Shown: one piece after another, positions 15,601 through 30,600 of the stretch | Layout of the letters: every line of letters begins with the position of its first letter | Position numbering within the stretch: position 1 is the first letter of the stretch | NCBI GenBank assembly: GCA_963922205.1 | Contig: CAWUHX010000070.1 | Span: forward strand, 372,001-436,000 | Source: Romanomermis culicivorax | Lineage: Eukaryota; Nematoda; Enoplea; Mermithida; Mermithidae | Direction of reading: 5' to 3' | DNA length: 64,000 nt | Made by a program: the position numbers and the translations under genes | The notes under the pieces: model-generated | The model's database searches: none | Seen by the model: only the letters and a program-made list of their open reading frames with translations | What the model was told of the DNA's origin: nothing

Positions 15601-18600
15601 TCTTTTCTTTCTATTCGTTTAATCTGAACGTTTCGAATTTTTCTTGTATCTCGTTGATCGCATATTTATTGGAATTAATCAGCATTTTTATATCAACTTT
15701 CAGAATGTGCAGACACCTACAGCTCCCAAAACGATGCATTAATTTGATTGAAATTTTAACACGATATGTCAGACACTAGTGGCTACAGAAATCAAGAAAG
15801 AAATTCTACAGCATCCTATGAGAAGGTGCCCAAAAAGGCCCCAAAGGCCTTCTTAGGTTTAATTTGACTTCCACTTTGACACTTTAAAAATGAATAACAA
15901 ATGTAAAGTAAAAGATTATAAAATTTTTTTCTTATCCGCATATAGAGCATGGTCTTCTTGGCTTCACAGTCACGTCTTTTCTTAGCCGTGATATTCCCAT
16001 ACACATGTTCAGACCAAAAAATGTAAAAATTTCAAGCTTTAGAGTACTGTAGCTATCCGAATTTTGATTTTTTTGCGGATGCTGTCACGATACTCAGCAT
16101 GTAAAACTACTCAAAATATATATATTTCAAATAAACTTAATTTTCAACTTATCATATGTCAATGGAGCAGAAGGTAGAATCTCTCAGAAATCGCGTCTTA
16201 AAAACTAAATTTTGTATAAAAAATCTAGAAAGTTGAAAACTTACTCTTTTGGAAGATTGATCGTCGGAAATTTCACCCGGTCGCAATGAAGATCGCCGCG
16301 ATCCGCTGCCGCCTTTGCCTACTTGGTCTTCCTGAGTAGTGGGCTGAAATGAATTGATGGATATAGAATCTGTTGACTGATTTCTTTTTGAAGAACGTGA
16401 GCTCGAATTTAAAACCATTGCGAAAACATCAAAAAATCAATGACTTATTTGAGTAAATCTCGGCGAGGTTCATCAATCGGTGCATTACTTATTCAAACCA
16501 AACCAATTTAGTTATTTGGTAAAGAGGTATCAAAAGCAAATTTTCTCCAAAAGTACTTGCTGAAGTACATCATATTACGACCATCATGTTGACGGTTTTT
16601 CTGTATTCATGTATCTTACTGTAGAGTAATCTACAGTAATTATATACATCACTACAAAAGCAGACTGAATTCATTTTTTCTAGAAACACTGTAAAAAGCA
16701 AATTTCTCAACTGATAGGAATCCATAAGTTTCTAAATCACACAGCTGGGGATAAATTTCCCACTTCACCGTTGTTCCAACAATGTTCAATTGAGGTCATG
16801 AAACTTTGTTGTATGGAAGGCTTTTTGAAACAATTAGGAATTCATGAATCTTCCAAAACTCCTCTACAAAAAAATGGCGCAGGATTTTTAAAAATTTGAA
16901 CATTTGAGTTAAATTCAAATGACAGAAGAAAAGAATGTCGAATATTTTGCTTTTTGTCTTTTGTATAAGCTTTCATAATCCATCAAGTTAATCTTCAAGT
17001 CTCCTAAACGTGAAAGTTGCAACAGGTTACAAAAAAATCTTAAGTGACGATCAGCTTTTACAGTAAAAATTCACACTAGTCAGATCCAAATTCAGCACGT
17101 CCAAAAACTCAACTTACATCGCTGCTCTTGCGCGGTGGCCGCTTGCCTCGCCGTTGTGATATGGACGGTAGATCCGAAATCGATTCCGACATGTCTTCGT
17201 CTTCTTCCAATTCCGAAGCCTGGCTGATCGGTTCCTGATCCCGAGCGTCCATAGACGGACGAGGGCTCAATCGACCTTCGGTCATTTGGGGCATTTCCTC
17301 AACAGCTTGAGGCTGAAATTCAAAAAAATAAATAAGCAATAGAGCGATGACGAAAAATCTTCGAGACTTACTTCTGATGTTTCGATTGATAGATCCGGTA
17401 CAATCTTTGGCGCACTCTGAAACATACAGGATATTTAGAATCGAAGAATTCGGACACTTAGTATCAAAAAATTCTCAACATTTAAAAACTGGTCGGGAAA
17501 AATGCTTCTAAATCGACGCATGACGAGAATGAGTAGTGAAGTCAAAACTGTTCACACATAGCTTCTACGGTAAATATTTTCACTGAAAAAACTTGTTGAA
17601 GTTTTCTCGAAATTGGATCAAAAGCTAAAACTAAACTTGTTTTTCGAATTTTTATAAAATGATCAGGATTATTAAAACGAGCCGCACCTGGGCTTGATAT
17701 TTTTAACTCCAAAGTTTAGTGTTTTCATACTTGATTCCATTGACTTGAGACAGTTCTGAAACTTCATGACTGATCGTGAAGTACTTATATTTTTTCCTAA
17801 AATGGAAATTGGTGCATAAAAATCCGAATTTTCACCGTGAGACGATTTCAATTACATTACATTTTCTAAACTATCGCTTGCGTGGCAAGCAGCTTGCAGA
17901 TCAACAGTTGATTTAGAGCTTACGTATGGATCAAAATTTCCTTCAAGAAATAATGAGTTCAGCAAATTTTATTTGAAGTTTCATTACTCGGAAGCATTAT
18001 TATAACGAAAAGACTATAGAATCCACGAAATTTATTGCCATTATACAAAGCTCATTCCAAAACCATAATATCAGGAATTTTCAAATCTTTTTCAAAATGA
18101 CAGATACGAAACTTTAATCTGAATTGATTTGGAGATCGAGCCGAGGATCTATTAATCTAGTCAACTTTTACAGAAAAAATGAAGAATCCTCTATTTGGGG
18201 ACGGGAATTTTCTTTTGATTTGAGGTTCAGTTTTACGGAATACTTAGTTAAATCAACTTTTGCGTATAAGATCAGGAGTTCCAAAGGCAAATCTATGATT
18301 TTCACACTACTATCAGAGTTGCATTAAAAAATCTTATATGTGCACAGAAGAATCGATCGGTTTTAAAACATAAAATTTTTATTAAACACAAAAACCACTG
18401 ATTAAAAAAATATATTGATTTCTTGTGAAAAATCATGTAATCTTAATGGAATTTCATGTATACGGTATAGGAACATAGGGAGGTCAAACCCGAAATTTTT
18501 TTTAAAGAGCTCAAAACGCAATCAAAATGCTGTAAAAGTCAAAGTAGTTCAAAAAGATAGTGGCTGAAACTACTCAGCTGCTCAAGGCTTTGAAAGCTAG

Positions 18601-21600
18601 TGCCAAACGAGAATAAATTAGTGGCTGAATTGAGACAGTAATTAAAACGCAACGATGGCTGAAATGGCATGGTGGCTGAAACGCCATGGGCCCCCTGTGT
18701 ATCCAAGGATTACAGTATACAGAGAATACTCACTTTTTTAGATTTCTTGGGTTCAGGTTCCGATTTTGGTTCGACGGCTAAAAATATTATTTAAAGTACG
18801 AATGATTTACTTGTCAATCATAACACTTTTCTCACATTTTTGCTCGACCTCCAACAAACAGCTGGTCTGAGCATCGCCAAATTTCGATTTTGCGAAACAT
18901 TTGTACAATCCGTCATCCTCGGGGAAAACTTCGTCGATGGTCAATGTGCAATATTCGCCGTCGAAGTCCGTATGGATCGATCGGCTGGGCGAAATTTTCA
19001 TACCGTTTCTAAGGATAGAGTAAAAATTGTTCACAAGTTTTCCAAACGAAATAATAATTTTACTTCAACCACGTGACTTCAGTCGATGCGTGGCATAACA
19101 ATTTAGCCGTGAGCACCACTTTTTCGCCGTCTGCGACTTTCTAGAAAACAATTTTCATGAATATTAAGCTAATTTTTTTACATATTGTAAACTTTACCCT
19201 ATTTTTCAAGCTGTCGATGAACACCGGCACTTGATTGTGGCTGACGATGAAAAAATATAATGCGTGGTGAGGATGAAGAAAAAATTCCCAAATCTTACTC
19301 GATTCTGCCTTTCGGGGTGAGTTCGTCGCCAGTGCTGCCCCTTTTTTCGTCTGACGTGCTTTTCAAAGTCACAGTTTCCTGGAATTTCATCAAAATGAAA
19401 AACTTTCCAGATTGCCTGGAATAAAATAAGTGCTAAGGATCATTTAAAGGTTTCACAATGGGTATCCAGAAAAAATGCCACATTCTACAAGTTCTAATGT
19501 AACGCAGGACGCCAGAATTTTTCTGGAATTTGGATGCTTATATAGCAAAATCTTGTGTAGTGTTCCTCTTTCAAATTTCACGTGGCTACAAAGCTTTATA
19601 GTAAACAAAGTTTGCAGTATCACTGGAAAATTCATTCATTGTAGAACTGAAGAGATTAAACGGAGAACCTCTTGTTTCCTGGTTGCAGTACAAAATTACT
19701 GTTTTCAGTTCTTCAAATTCGTCCATGTTTCTGCTATTGAAGAGTCGCACAATATATCTTATCAGTGCCAAATGAGAATAGTGCAAGAAAAATACCAAAC
19801 CCAGTTATTTTGCTGCAGGTCTCTTTCAACCGTTCGCGGATTTCATGGAAAAAACTCAGACATATGATTCTGAAATTGAATGCAAGGATTTCAACCAGAA
19901 GGATGTATCCTAGCCACTACAGTATGCAACTTTCAGTCCATGGATAGAGTAGATGTGCTCCCTAAAATCCGGTTGGGACCGTATTTTGTATTTTGGACAC
20001 CTGATCATTTTCGGTGATCTAATTATGTATGCAGGTTCCATCATGTAAATTTTATACAGCATAAACATGAACCACATATATTTTTAAACAAAAGAACCAA
20101 CTCTGTGCTTTCATATTGTGATTTAAGTTCGAAACTGACACTAAAATTCATTTATTGATTCCTATTCCTGTAACTTTCGTATTTTTTTCCGAAAATAATG
20201 AGTAAGCAAGTTTGACCATTAATTTGCGAAAGTTCACAAATTTCTTTAGTAGAAAGATGCGTTCAAATTGACAGTGACGGCTTTCAATCAATCATAAAAA
20301 TGACAATCTCTGGAACTTACTCAAGAATTAATCTGTTGTATGCAGAAAAATCAAAAGGGTTCTGATCATACATGCACGTGGGGGGGGGGAGTTAGGGGGG
20401 TTTTGACCCCCCAGCAGACTTTGATTGACCGCGAGCAGATTCCTTCTGACCCCAGCAGCTTTGACCACCCCAGCAATGATAGAGAAGATAACGAAGGAAA
20501 ATGGGCGCAAGAGAAAAGAGAAAATCATCATAAAAATGGGAATGATGCTGTAGTTTAACAATTGTTCTAAGCAAAGCATACTTGATTCAAAAAAAGTAAA
20601 ATTAAAACTTTTTAAAGTGCAGTATAAGCAAATAATTTTACATACCTGACTAATATAAGTTGAAAACTATGCTGCTTGAATGTTAGAAGACCTATCTAAG
20701 ACTTTTTTCGCTATCAATAACGAAAAAATAATTTTGTATTCCACCACCTGTCCTGGCTGACCCCCAGCAGAATTTCTATGCTGTGCATGTGTGGTTCTGA
20801 TCAAAAATTGTTACCTGTCTAAAATTCTATCGATTATAAAAGATTATAAACATTTTGTAGAAGTACTACTCAGTTGACAAGATTCGCATTTTCAACAGTT
20901 CAATCAATAACTGTAAGAGCTGTTTCGTTATAAAAATAGGAGTCAGAAAGAAAAAACGGAGAGCAGATCTGATCAGCAACACAAAAAATACCTGAAATTT
21001 TCCCGGATGGATGAATAAAATTCAAGTGTATTACTGTAAGACTCGCATTTGAACAGTTCAACTAGTTGCTGTAACATTTATTGAAAGTTCTTACAAAAAT
21101 TAGGAACAGCTCAGTTGAGGATGGTAAAACCGCTCAAGAATCCAACAAGTAGATTGATGCTCCGGGATGGATTACTGTAAATATCATTTTGGCCCGTGTA
21201 TTTACCTATCAATTCCAATAATAACAGCAAATAAAACTATTCTAATTTCTACCACTTCAGCCAGCAACTGTCACAAAGGTTGAAAATCACTCATAAAAGA
21301 GGGAGTAGTGAACCGCATAAGGAAGTCCAAAATTTAACAAGTAATATTACGCCTCAAAAATTACTGTAGGTGAAATTTTATGATCCCAGCAATCCGTTAA
21401 CGACAAAAAAGGACATTCCTTACAAAAAATCGAATTAGCCACTCACCAATTCAACTTTTTGTTTTTTTATCTCGCGTTTCGGCGACGCCCTTAATCCGGC
21501 TTTCAATTTGGCCAAATCGGGAGTTGGCGAACGGGATTTTTCTTCCTCCATTTTCCGTTTATCGGCCGCCGAAATGGCCGGCGAGGCAGATTTTTTCCTC

Positions 21601-24600
21601 AAGTCGCTGGCGGTGACGGCGGCGGCGGACGTCGTCAATTTTTCTTGTTCGACGACGTCCATTTTCGTTTTTTTCTCTTTTTCTTTTTCTTGCTCTTGTT
21701 TTCGTTGTTTTTCTTGTTCGGCGGCCGACGCCCGGCGTTTGGCGTCCGCTTCTTCCTCTTCTTTCTGCGATTTTCGACGCTTTTTTTCTTCTAGTTCGCT
21801 TTCTTTCTTCTTTTTTTCTTCCAATTCTTTTTCTTTTTTCTTTTTTTCTTCCAATTCTTTTTCCTTTTTCTTTTTTTCTTCCAATTCTTTCTCTTTTTTC
21901 TTTTTTTCTTCTTCGGCCAATTTGCGTTTTTTGGCCTCTTCTTCTTCCTTCTTTTCTTTCTTTTTCTTTTCGTCCTCGTCGTCCGGTTTTTGCGATTCTA
22001 TTTCGTTAATATTCAAATTTAGATTGGCGTTCGTTTCGCCTTGATCATTTTTGATGTTGCATCGATAAGGGGCGGAATCCGTGGCGCTCGGTGTCTTAAA
22101 ATTAAGTTCAAAAATGTCATGTGATCAAACTTAGGTGTGCACATGTCAATTACCCTAATTTCCAATTTGCATAAGTAAACGTCTTTTCCTTCGTCTATCA
22201 TAGATGATCTGATGTTGGACGTATCTTTGACTTGAACACCTGCTTTGAACCATATTGCCTGAAAACAAGCAACAGTTTGTATGATCATCATTCTGAGTTT
22301 CAAAAGGAGAAATTAGCAGTATGAGATGTTTAAGAAAAAATACAATTTTTTGGGGTCACTTGCTTGTATGAACTATTTTACTTTTTAGCCATGTTTCAAA
22401 ATGACAGTTTACGAATAAGTGGTAACTTTCATGAATATTAAACCAGAATTGATTATAGGAGAACTTTTTTTATTTTCTTGAACTTTTATGGGATTTTTAG
22501 CCATATCAGAAACTTTTCCCGAAACAAATCATTCCGTTAATGTCAGATTTAAAGATTTTTACTTTTTGAAGTTTTTAGAATAAAAATAGTTTGTACAACA
22601 TCTTAACCACTTTTCAATTTGAAATTTGAAGAACTACCTCCAAGAAATTAGGCTGCATGAACAGTTTTTAGGCTCATGAAGCGTGATCAAGATAGAGAGC
22701 GAAAGTATATAAAATGCAAATAAGTAAACGAAATAAAGAGAAATGAAAAATAAATGCATGGAGCAAAAAGTAATCCTCTCTCTGAAAGTAGTACAAGAGA
22801 TAATTAAAGAGGCACAAGAGGAAAACAAAAAATAAAAACGAACTATAAAGTGAATAAACTACGAAACAAAAAAATTTAATCAAGAAAAGCCAAAGGTTAA
22901 ACAAAAAAGACACATGCTGATATAAAATAAAGGGAAGCAATTAGAAGAAAATTTCATCAGCATGTGACAAAACGCAAAAAAAGTGAAAAAGAAAAAGATA
23001 GGCAAATTAAATGAAGAAACGAGAAACACAAAAAAAAGAAAAAAGAAAAAGCTATGCAGAAAACGAGCCAAATTAGAAAGGTGCTGGAAACAGCAACTGT
23101 AAGGAAGAAGATTATAGAATAACGAATGCAGTTGAGTTCATCTGAATCATGTCGGATTCAATTGTCGTTGACAGCATGAGCAGCATTACACTGAGACCTT
23201 TCCCAAGTTGGAATGTTTACACTATAATTTGCGTAAGTGTAGTCACTGAAGAAAAATTATTTAATTGTGAATCATATGTGAATCATATGCACATCTTCTA
23301 AATCAAATGATTTTCCTTAGCACTTCTCAATGAACACGGAATACTGTAGAGACATTTACAGTAAATGACTCACTCAGAATTCTAGTGAAGTTTGACGACC
23401 TGCAGAATTTCTATCTCTGTGAATTTAATCAAATGAATATTTTCTTATATTTGCGTCAACCTTAGTTTCTGAAGGCATATGGTCTCCCAGGTATAAATTC
23501 TCAAATTGCATAAAAAAGTGTATGATTTCAAATTTTAGATTTGGGGATATTTCATAGATCTGATCAACAGATATAGTGTGCTTCTCTTAATGCTTGCGAA
23601 AAGTTTCGCCATATTTTGCGTTTTTCTGATACAAATACACTAATGTATGATTTCAGACTTTATAGGCACTTGTGGATCATCTAAAGGTCAGATCAGATAC
23701 TATTATGCACATTTTGGTGTAAATTGGATTTCAGAGGGCGACATTTCAACCGTAATAAAATTTCAATGTGATCAAGAATGGTTAATGTAATATTGCTTAG
23801 GTTGTCATGAGCTATCGAGTGCATCATTTATGACTTAAGAATTTGTGTATGGCCTTCTCGACAGATCAGTTCGGTCTAAACGGTGTAAGCAACATTTCAG
23901 CTGGAAAACCGAATAGTGTAACATAACTCATCACATACGAAGAAATCTGAACGAATCCATGAAATCAAAGAAATCACAACAAAGAAACAAGCCAACAAAT
24001 AAAAAGTAAACATGCATTTTATCGAAATGATTTTTCAAAAAATTACACTCTTACTTTAGGCGTGGGTTTAGCTTTAACTTTGCATTCCATGGAAACTTTG
24101 GACGCATCGGCGTTGGGGACAATTTTTGGTTTTTCCACTATGGTCGGGGCTATTTTGTCAGATTTTGGTTCTTCGACCGTTTCGAAATTCAATGATAAAT
24201 TGGCGTTCGTTTCACCGGCGTCATTTTTTATATTACATTTGTATTGTCCTGCGTCCGAACCCAAAGGGTCCTGAAATAAAAAACAAAAATTTTTGAACTA
24301 ATTATCAAGAACAAAAATCCTTCGTGAAAAATTGAAAAAAAAATTAAAAATGAGTACAGTGGTTCAGTAGTTGAATAGAAGTTCTAACAGTTAAATGACT
24401 TATTTTGCAGTCAAGTTTATTGTAAGGAAAGAATCATCAAGGTCAGGATAATAAAAATCAATAATTAGTAGTGATCCCAGGCTTACTGTAAATATATAAC
24501 CGTTAAGTTCACGGTTAGTAACACATAAAAATCAATAGTTTTGTAGTTCAGAAGGTCAATAGAACTTTCCAATAGTTGAATAGTTCAGTATATCGTGCTA

Positions 24601-27600
24601 TAGTAGTTCATGGCTTACAAAAATTTATTGTTACTAATGAAGTATCACGCCCATTATGATCAAAATCATTGTTTCATCAATTTACTAAATTTGAGGAGTA
24701 TTAAATCATATTATCAGTTTAGTAAAGTAGCAGTTCAGAATTTTCTAATAGTTCAATTTTTTTGTAATTGTAATTTATAACGATTCAATAGTCAACAATT
24801 CGAAAGAGCTCAATATTAATAAGCAGTTAACAGGCCCAGAGTACGGAACACTTTAGAAAATTCAAGACCCAATCTTGAAAAAAATCACGATCTCATCTTG
24901 AAATCCCATCTTGAAAAAAATCGAGATGAGCGGACATTAATAGATGAAAACTTCTGAAACTAGCCAATCAAAGCCATTGCTCCGCCTCCCATGTTTATAT
25001 CTACGGGAACCCCCTCAAAGTTGATTTCAGAGGTAACGGTTTGCTGACGGAGGGCGCCCTTGGTTTTTAACGGAGGGTGGCTGAGGGAAGGAGGTTATTT
25101 TACGAGGGGAATTCGATGGACATATTGGTTTTACATTAAAATTTTTTTTTAAGATTGTAACTTACAAAAATCCTTCCGTCAAAAAAGCTTGTTTTTCACC
25201 CAAAACGTAGTAATTGCGGAAAATGATCAAATTTTCGTTTCTTTGTCGGCTTCTTGAGCAAGTAGGGAAGGACCATAAAACAGCCGACGTAACCCAAAAT
25301 TTTGGTTTTTTCCGAGATTACTGCATTTTGGAAGAAAAACAAGTTTTTTTGATGTTTTTCTGGCAAATCTCGAAAAAGTAACATTTTTACGAAAAACCAA
25401 TATGTCCATCGGATTCCCTGTGCTAAATTACCTCCCCCTATGCCATTCCTTCAAAAACCTAGGGTACCCTCCACCATAAAGCCGTGACCAGAGAAATTCA
25501 CTTTGAAAGGTTCCCGTATATATAAACATTGGAAGCGGAGCAACGCCTATGACTAGCTACTGAAATTTTCATCCTCTGATATGCCGCTCATCTTGATTTT
25601 TTTTCAAGATGGAATCTTGATTTTTTTCAAGATAGTCTTGAAAAAATGCGGTGCAGTGAATAAGAAAGCCGGACGTCGAAAAACCTAACATCTTTATTTT
25701 TTTTGCGAAGCATCTCGAAATTTTTGAAAAAATGTTGGGCATCATGTTCGAAGGTAACATTTTTTCAAGTGGTAACAAATTTTTTCAAGTGGTAATGATT
25801 TTTTTCAAGTGGCCTTCTTGTATTCTGTACCAGAGTGAGTCGCGTCAAAATCAAATGATTGGATTTCGACAAGTTTTTAGCATACAGAAAATTACATCAA
25901 AAAGGACTAATAAACTAGTGAATTAATAGAAGTTCAGATAGTACAGGTGTCTAGAGGCGGTGAGAACACGCACGCACACCCACAGTGCAAATTTTTGAGC
26001 AGTTCATCAACACAACTTTCAATCCCCATAACTCCGTCAAGAGTGATGATGCGGAAATCAAAATAATATTTTCTAATAGATCTCGATGAAAGCTATTGAT
26101 CAATACTCAATTTGCTGAGTTTCAAAGCGAAAAATTAATTTTCAGGGTTTGAAACAGGGTCTTTTCAAACTCGTTTTTACCCTTATTTCTAGTTGAAATA
26201 AATAAACGTTATCAGGTTCGGCGACGGCGATATACTTGAAACGCCCGCTTTCGTTGACGCGTTCGCCGGCTTTGAACCAATGGGCCGTCGGCTTGGTAGC
26301 ACTTTTGACCCGGCATTCCAACAAAATGATGGCGCCGCCGTCTTTGGGTATAATTTTCGGTTTACCGACGAAAGTCGGCGCTTTGCCTTTAGTCTCTTCT
26401 TGGCCTAAAACCGCAAAAATGAAAAAGGCAAAATTTGGAAGCTGAATTTCTCCAAATTTTGGAATACCGGAGAAAAAATACATTTACGAACCTGCGAAAT
26501 TAAGATTTATATTGGCGTTGCTTTCGCCCAATTCGTTGGACGCCGTGCACTTGTAGGCACCACCGTCGGCAGCTGTTGGATCCTTGAGAGAAAAAAATAG
26601 TGTTTCGTTTACCTATTAGCATAAAAATTAAGCTAATAGGGGCTACAGTATACCATGTTCAGGGTTCCTACACAACCTGAGACACCTGGGAAACTCAGGG
26701 GATTTTTTTCTTGGGCCGCATGTTCATACAAAAGGCCCAAACAAAAAGCCCAGCGCTTGGTGTATGACTACATAAGGTCGGATGGAGGTTTATTAAAAAT
26801 AGTTATTTTTGATTTTTTCATTTAAGTTTTATATCTTTGCTGCTTATAAATTGTTGAACAGCAGTTGAAAAAACTTGATTTAAACGTTAATAATAATTAA
26901 CCAATGGTAATAAAAAAGATCGGTAATCGGCAGTTTCAGTAGAATGTGCTGAAAAATGAATTTTCCGACATTTTAGAGGCCTGGAAATCAAAATTTTTCG
27001 GCGATAGGCACCGAACAAGTTAATCTAGCCAGACTTTTGATTTCTCACCCAAAACTCAAGAAATTCAATTTAAAATTCAGGAACTGACACGAAGTGAATG
27101 AAATACAAGGAAAGTAACTTTTGATCATTTTTCTGATGAAATTAAGCAAATTTATCGATTTTAGAGTGAGCAACTAAAAATTAATCTGTGCAACCAAACT
27201 CTTCCCCAAGTTACAGATCAACCTGGTTTGTGCGAAAAAATCCTGATGATTGATTCGAATTATGACTGATCTAATTTGTGAGCCTTATTATTCCGTGTGT
27301 GATTAAGAATGTATTCAAAATGATTGATCTGCTTTGCGGGCTTTTCCTGTGATTTTGGAGAGTGTTTTTGACTAAATTTTTTGCAAAAAACTGTTTTTTA
27401 CTACCACATTTATTTACAAACTTTTTAGTTTTGGCTTGTTGACATTCCTATTGCCCTGTAAAATTTTGACCTTAGGAGCCAAATAGCCTATCGAGAAAAA
27501 ACCCAAACAAACCCTTCAACACACACTCTAAAAGTATATAGTGTAAACAACGAAAATTGTGTCCCAATTGTGTATGTCAAAAACCTCGGAAATTATTTAT

Positions 27601-30600
27601 GGATACCTGGGAAGCCTGGGAAATTCAGGGAATTTTTTTGGCCAGTAGTGTAGGAACCCTGGATATTGTGATACACTTCAAATACCCTGGAACTCAAAAA
27701 CTCGACACAAAAAATCACAGGCGTACTGTAAAAAGCACAAAGTACCAGGCTAACAAAGGAACCTTATCAGAACACATCAGCATTAGCTTAATTATTGCCA
27801 TAGGGTGATTCCTGCTATGTTGAAATCATGAGTTGTGGACATTGAACCTTAACTTAAAATTCTGAATTCTGAATTCTGAATGCTGAATTCTGAATTCTGA
27901 ATTCTGAATTCTGAATGCTGAATACTGAATACTGAATTTTGAATTTCGAATTCTGAATTCGACATTCTGAATTCTGAATTTTGGATTTGGAATTTTGGAT
28001 TTGGAACTTTGGATTTGGAATTTTGGATTTGGAATCTGGGTTTGGAATTCTGGATTTGGAATTTGGAATTTTGGATTTAGAATTTGGAATTTAGAATTTG
28101 GAATTTGGAATTTGGAATTTGGAATTTGGAATTTGGAATTTGGAATTTGGAATTTGGAATTTGGAATTTGGAATTTGGAATTTGGGATTTGGAATTTGGA
28201 ATATGGAATATGGAATTTGGAATTTAGAATTTCGGATTTGGAATTTGGAATTTAGAATTTGGAATTTAGAATTTTGAATCTTGACTTTTGAACGTTGAAC
28301 CTCGAATTTAACATTTCGATTCATGAATTTGGCTTAAATTTTAAATTTTGTATTCAGGATTTACAGTTTTGATTTTTGAGTTTTCAACCTGGAATTTCGA
28401 TTTGTGGAACGTGAAATTTTCACAACGATTTGTTGTTTTCAAGTGCTACCGTGAACTGTGATTTGTGACCGTGGTTACTGAAGATTATGTTAAAGTTAAT
28501 GCACATGTGGCACATGTCATGAAATCAGAAAAACGTGGTATAAATAGTGTCACAATTTCCTTCTGCAAAATTTTATAAAATTTAGTTATTTTAGAATTTA
28601 TTCGAAATTTGAAGTTCAGCGGATCATATATGCATGCAATTCGTTTCATTTTATTTGTGACAAATGGAGTTTACTTTGAATTTTAAAAAAATTTCTTTCA
28701 TCTATTGGAGGAATTTATCAATCAAAAAAAAAGTTTTCTCTCTCAAAGTTCTAGTTTTGTTTATCGTTTTCTGAAAAATTTAGAGTTTTTATAAAATCGT
28801 GCGCCATCACTCATGCATAAAATGAAAAATTTTTCCACAATTTTCTAAGCAGGAACAAATTTTTCCTCGAAAGTGGAAGAAAATTCATCGTGTCAAAAAA
28901 GGTAAGAAAGTTTGGGAAAAACGTCAAATTACGCAACTGCACACGCCGATACCTGGTAATAAATTCTAAGAAAACGACACTTGCCAAGAATATCGAGAGC
29001 GAAAATTTGCTTTGGTATTTTGAAAAGGGTGAAACACATTTGTCACAATTAAGAGAAAGATGCCACTTTTCGGAGGATGACGTCACATAAGCACGAATAT
29101 GCAAATTTAGGTGAGGAAGGTTTTACCAGGAAAACTTGGCTAAACAAATGAGACATGTTAATTAGCAGCATAAAGTAACTAATTTGAATTTTATTGTGGT
29201 AAATAATCAGTAAGCATTATTTTCTTACGGTTGATAGTAAAAATTTAGATGTAACATATCGACTATTTTCCTGTATAAAATACCGTAAGAACTACAGTAA
29301 TCTTTTGAAAGAAAAGTTTTAAAATGTATCCTGAAAACGTAACGATTGTTGTGACTTCAATAATATTTCTGAAGAATAAATTTTTCAGTTTTTCTCCAAT
29401 TTTTTTGCACCCTTAATATCCGGATTTTTAAAACCAAAAAATATGCAGGAACATTGATACAGTAACCGGTTTATTCCCGAGTGAACAGGTTCTCAATTGA
29501 GCGATTCGCATGTGAGCGATTTCTAACTGAGCGAATTCCCAAATGGGCGAATTTCCAATAGAGCGATTCCAAACGAGCTATAGAGAATGTAGTAACACTT
29601 TCTTTTGATTTTCCTTCTTTACCTTATATTTTTCTTTGTATATATTTCTTTTTTCTTGTGTTCTGTGTGTTGCTTATGTTTTCGCTTATGTATGTTTGTT
29701 CATTTTTATCTTTTGTCTCTGCTTTCCTTCATTTTCTTTTTTCTTGTCATCTACTTTTTCTCATTCACTCATGAAACAATACATTACAAGTTATTTAAAA
29801 TACGGTTATTTAAAATGACAACTTGTAATGTATTGTATCATCAGCAAAAAAAGAAAAAAATTACATGACAAGAAGGAAGAAAATAAAAGAAAGCAGACAA
29901 AAAAGATGAAAACGTAAGAACATACCTGAACGAAAACATAAGCAATACACGCAGAAAACGAAAGAAAAAAGAAATACATACAATGAAAAAATGAGGTAAC
30001 GAAGGAAAACATGAAGAAAGTTGTGTTACATTCTCGATCGTTCGTTCGGAATCGTCCAATTGGGAATGCGCTCATTTGCGAATTCGCTCAATTGGGAATC
30101 GCCCACATGGGAATCGCTCAATTAGAAATTCGCTCACTTGGTAACTCGCTCAATTTGGAATTCGCTTACATGGGAATCACTCAATTGGGAATCGCTCACA
30201 TGGGAATCGCTCAATTGGAAATACTTCCAGTAACCTATGTATGCGATCCGAAAATATTATTTCTAAGATGTACTTTATTGTCATTTTTTAGGCACAATCA
30301 GTCGAAAAAAGAGTAAATTGGTCAGCAAAATTGAAAAAGTTCACGAACCCGAAATAAAAGAATCAATAAGCAAATAGGAGAATATTGAACGTTACTGCAG
30401 TAAACCACTCATAGAAATTAAAAATTTTAAAGTTTAATTAACTAGTTTAATTAACTAAAAAAAATAATTTGTCAAAAATTTTACGAAATATATGTCTCTT
30501 TTTTTCACGAATACAAAAAAAACAAACAAAAATTCGTTTTTGTAAAAACTTGTAAAAAGTTTAGAGGATTCACTTGCTGAGGTAGATTTTGAATGAATCC

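Noticed and set aside
21508-22044. 178-residue Ser/Phe-rich plus-strand ORF
   Set aside because: It is the antisense shadow of the twitchin Lys/Glu linker exon.
27995-28324. WNLEFGI-repeat ORFs on both strands
   Set aside because: They are direct translations of a 7-bp satellite.
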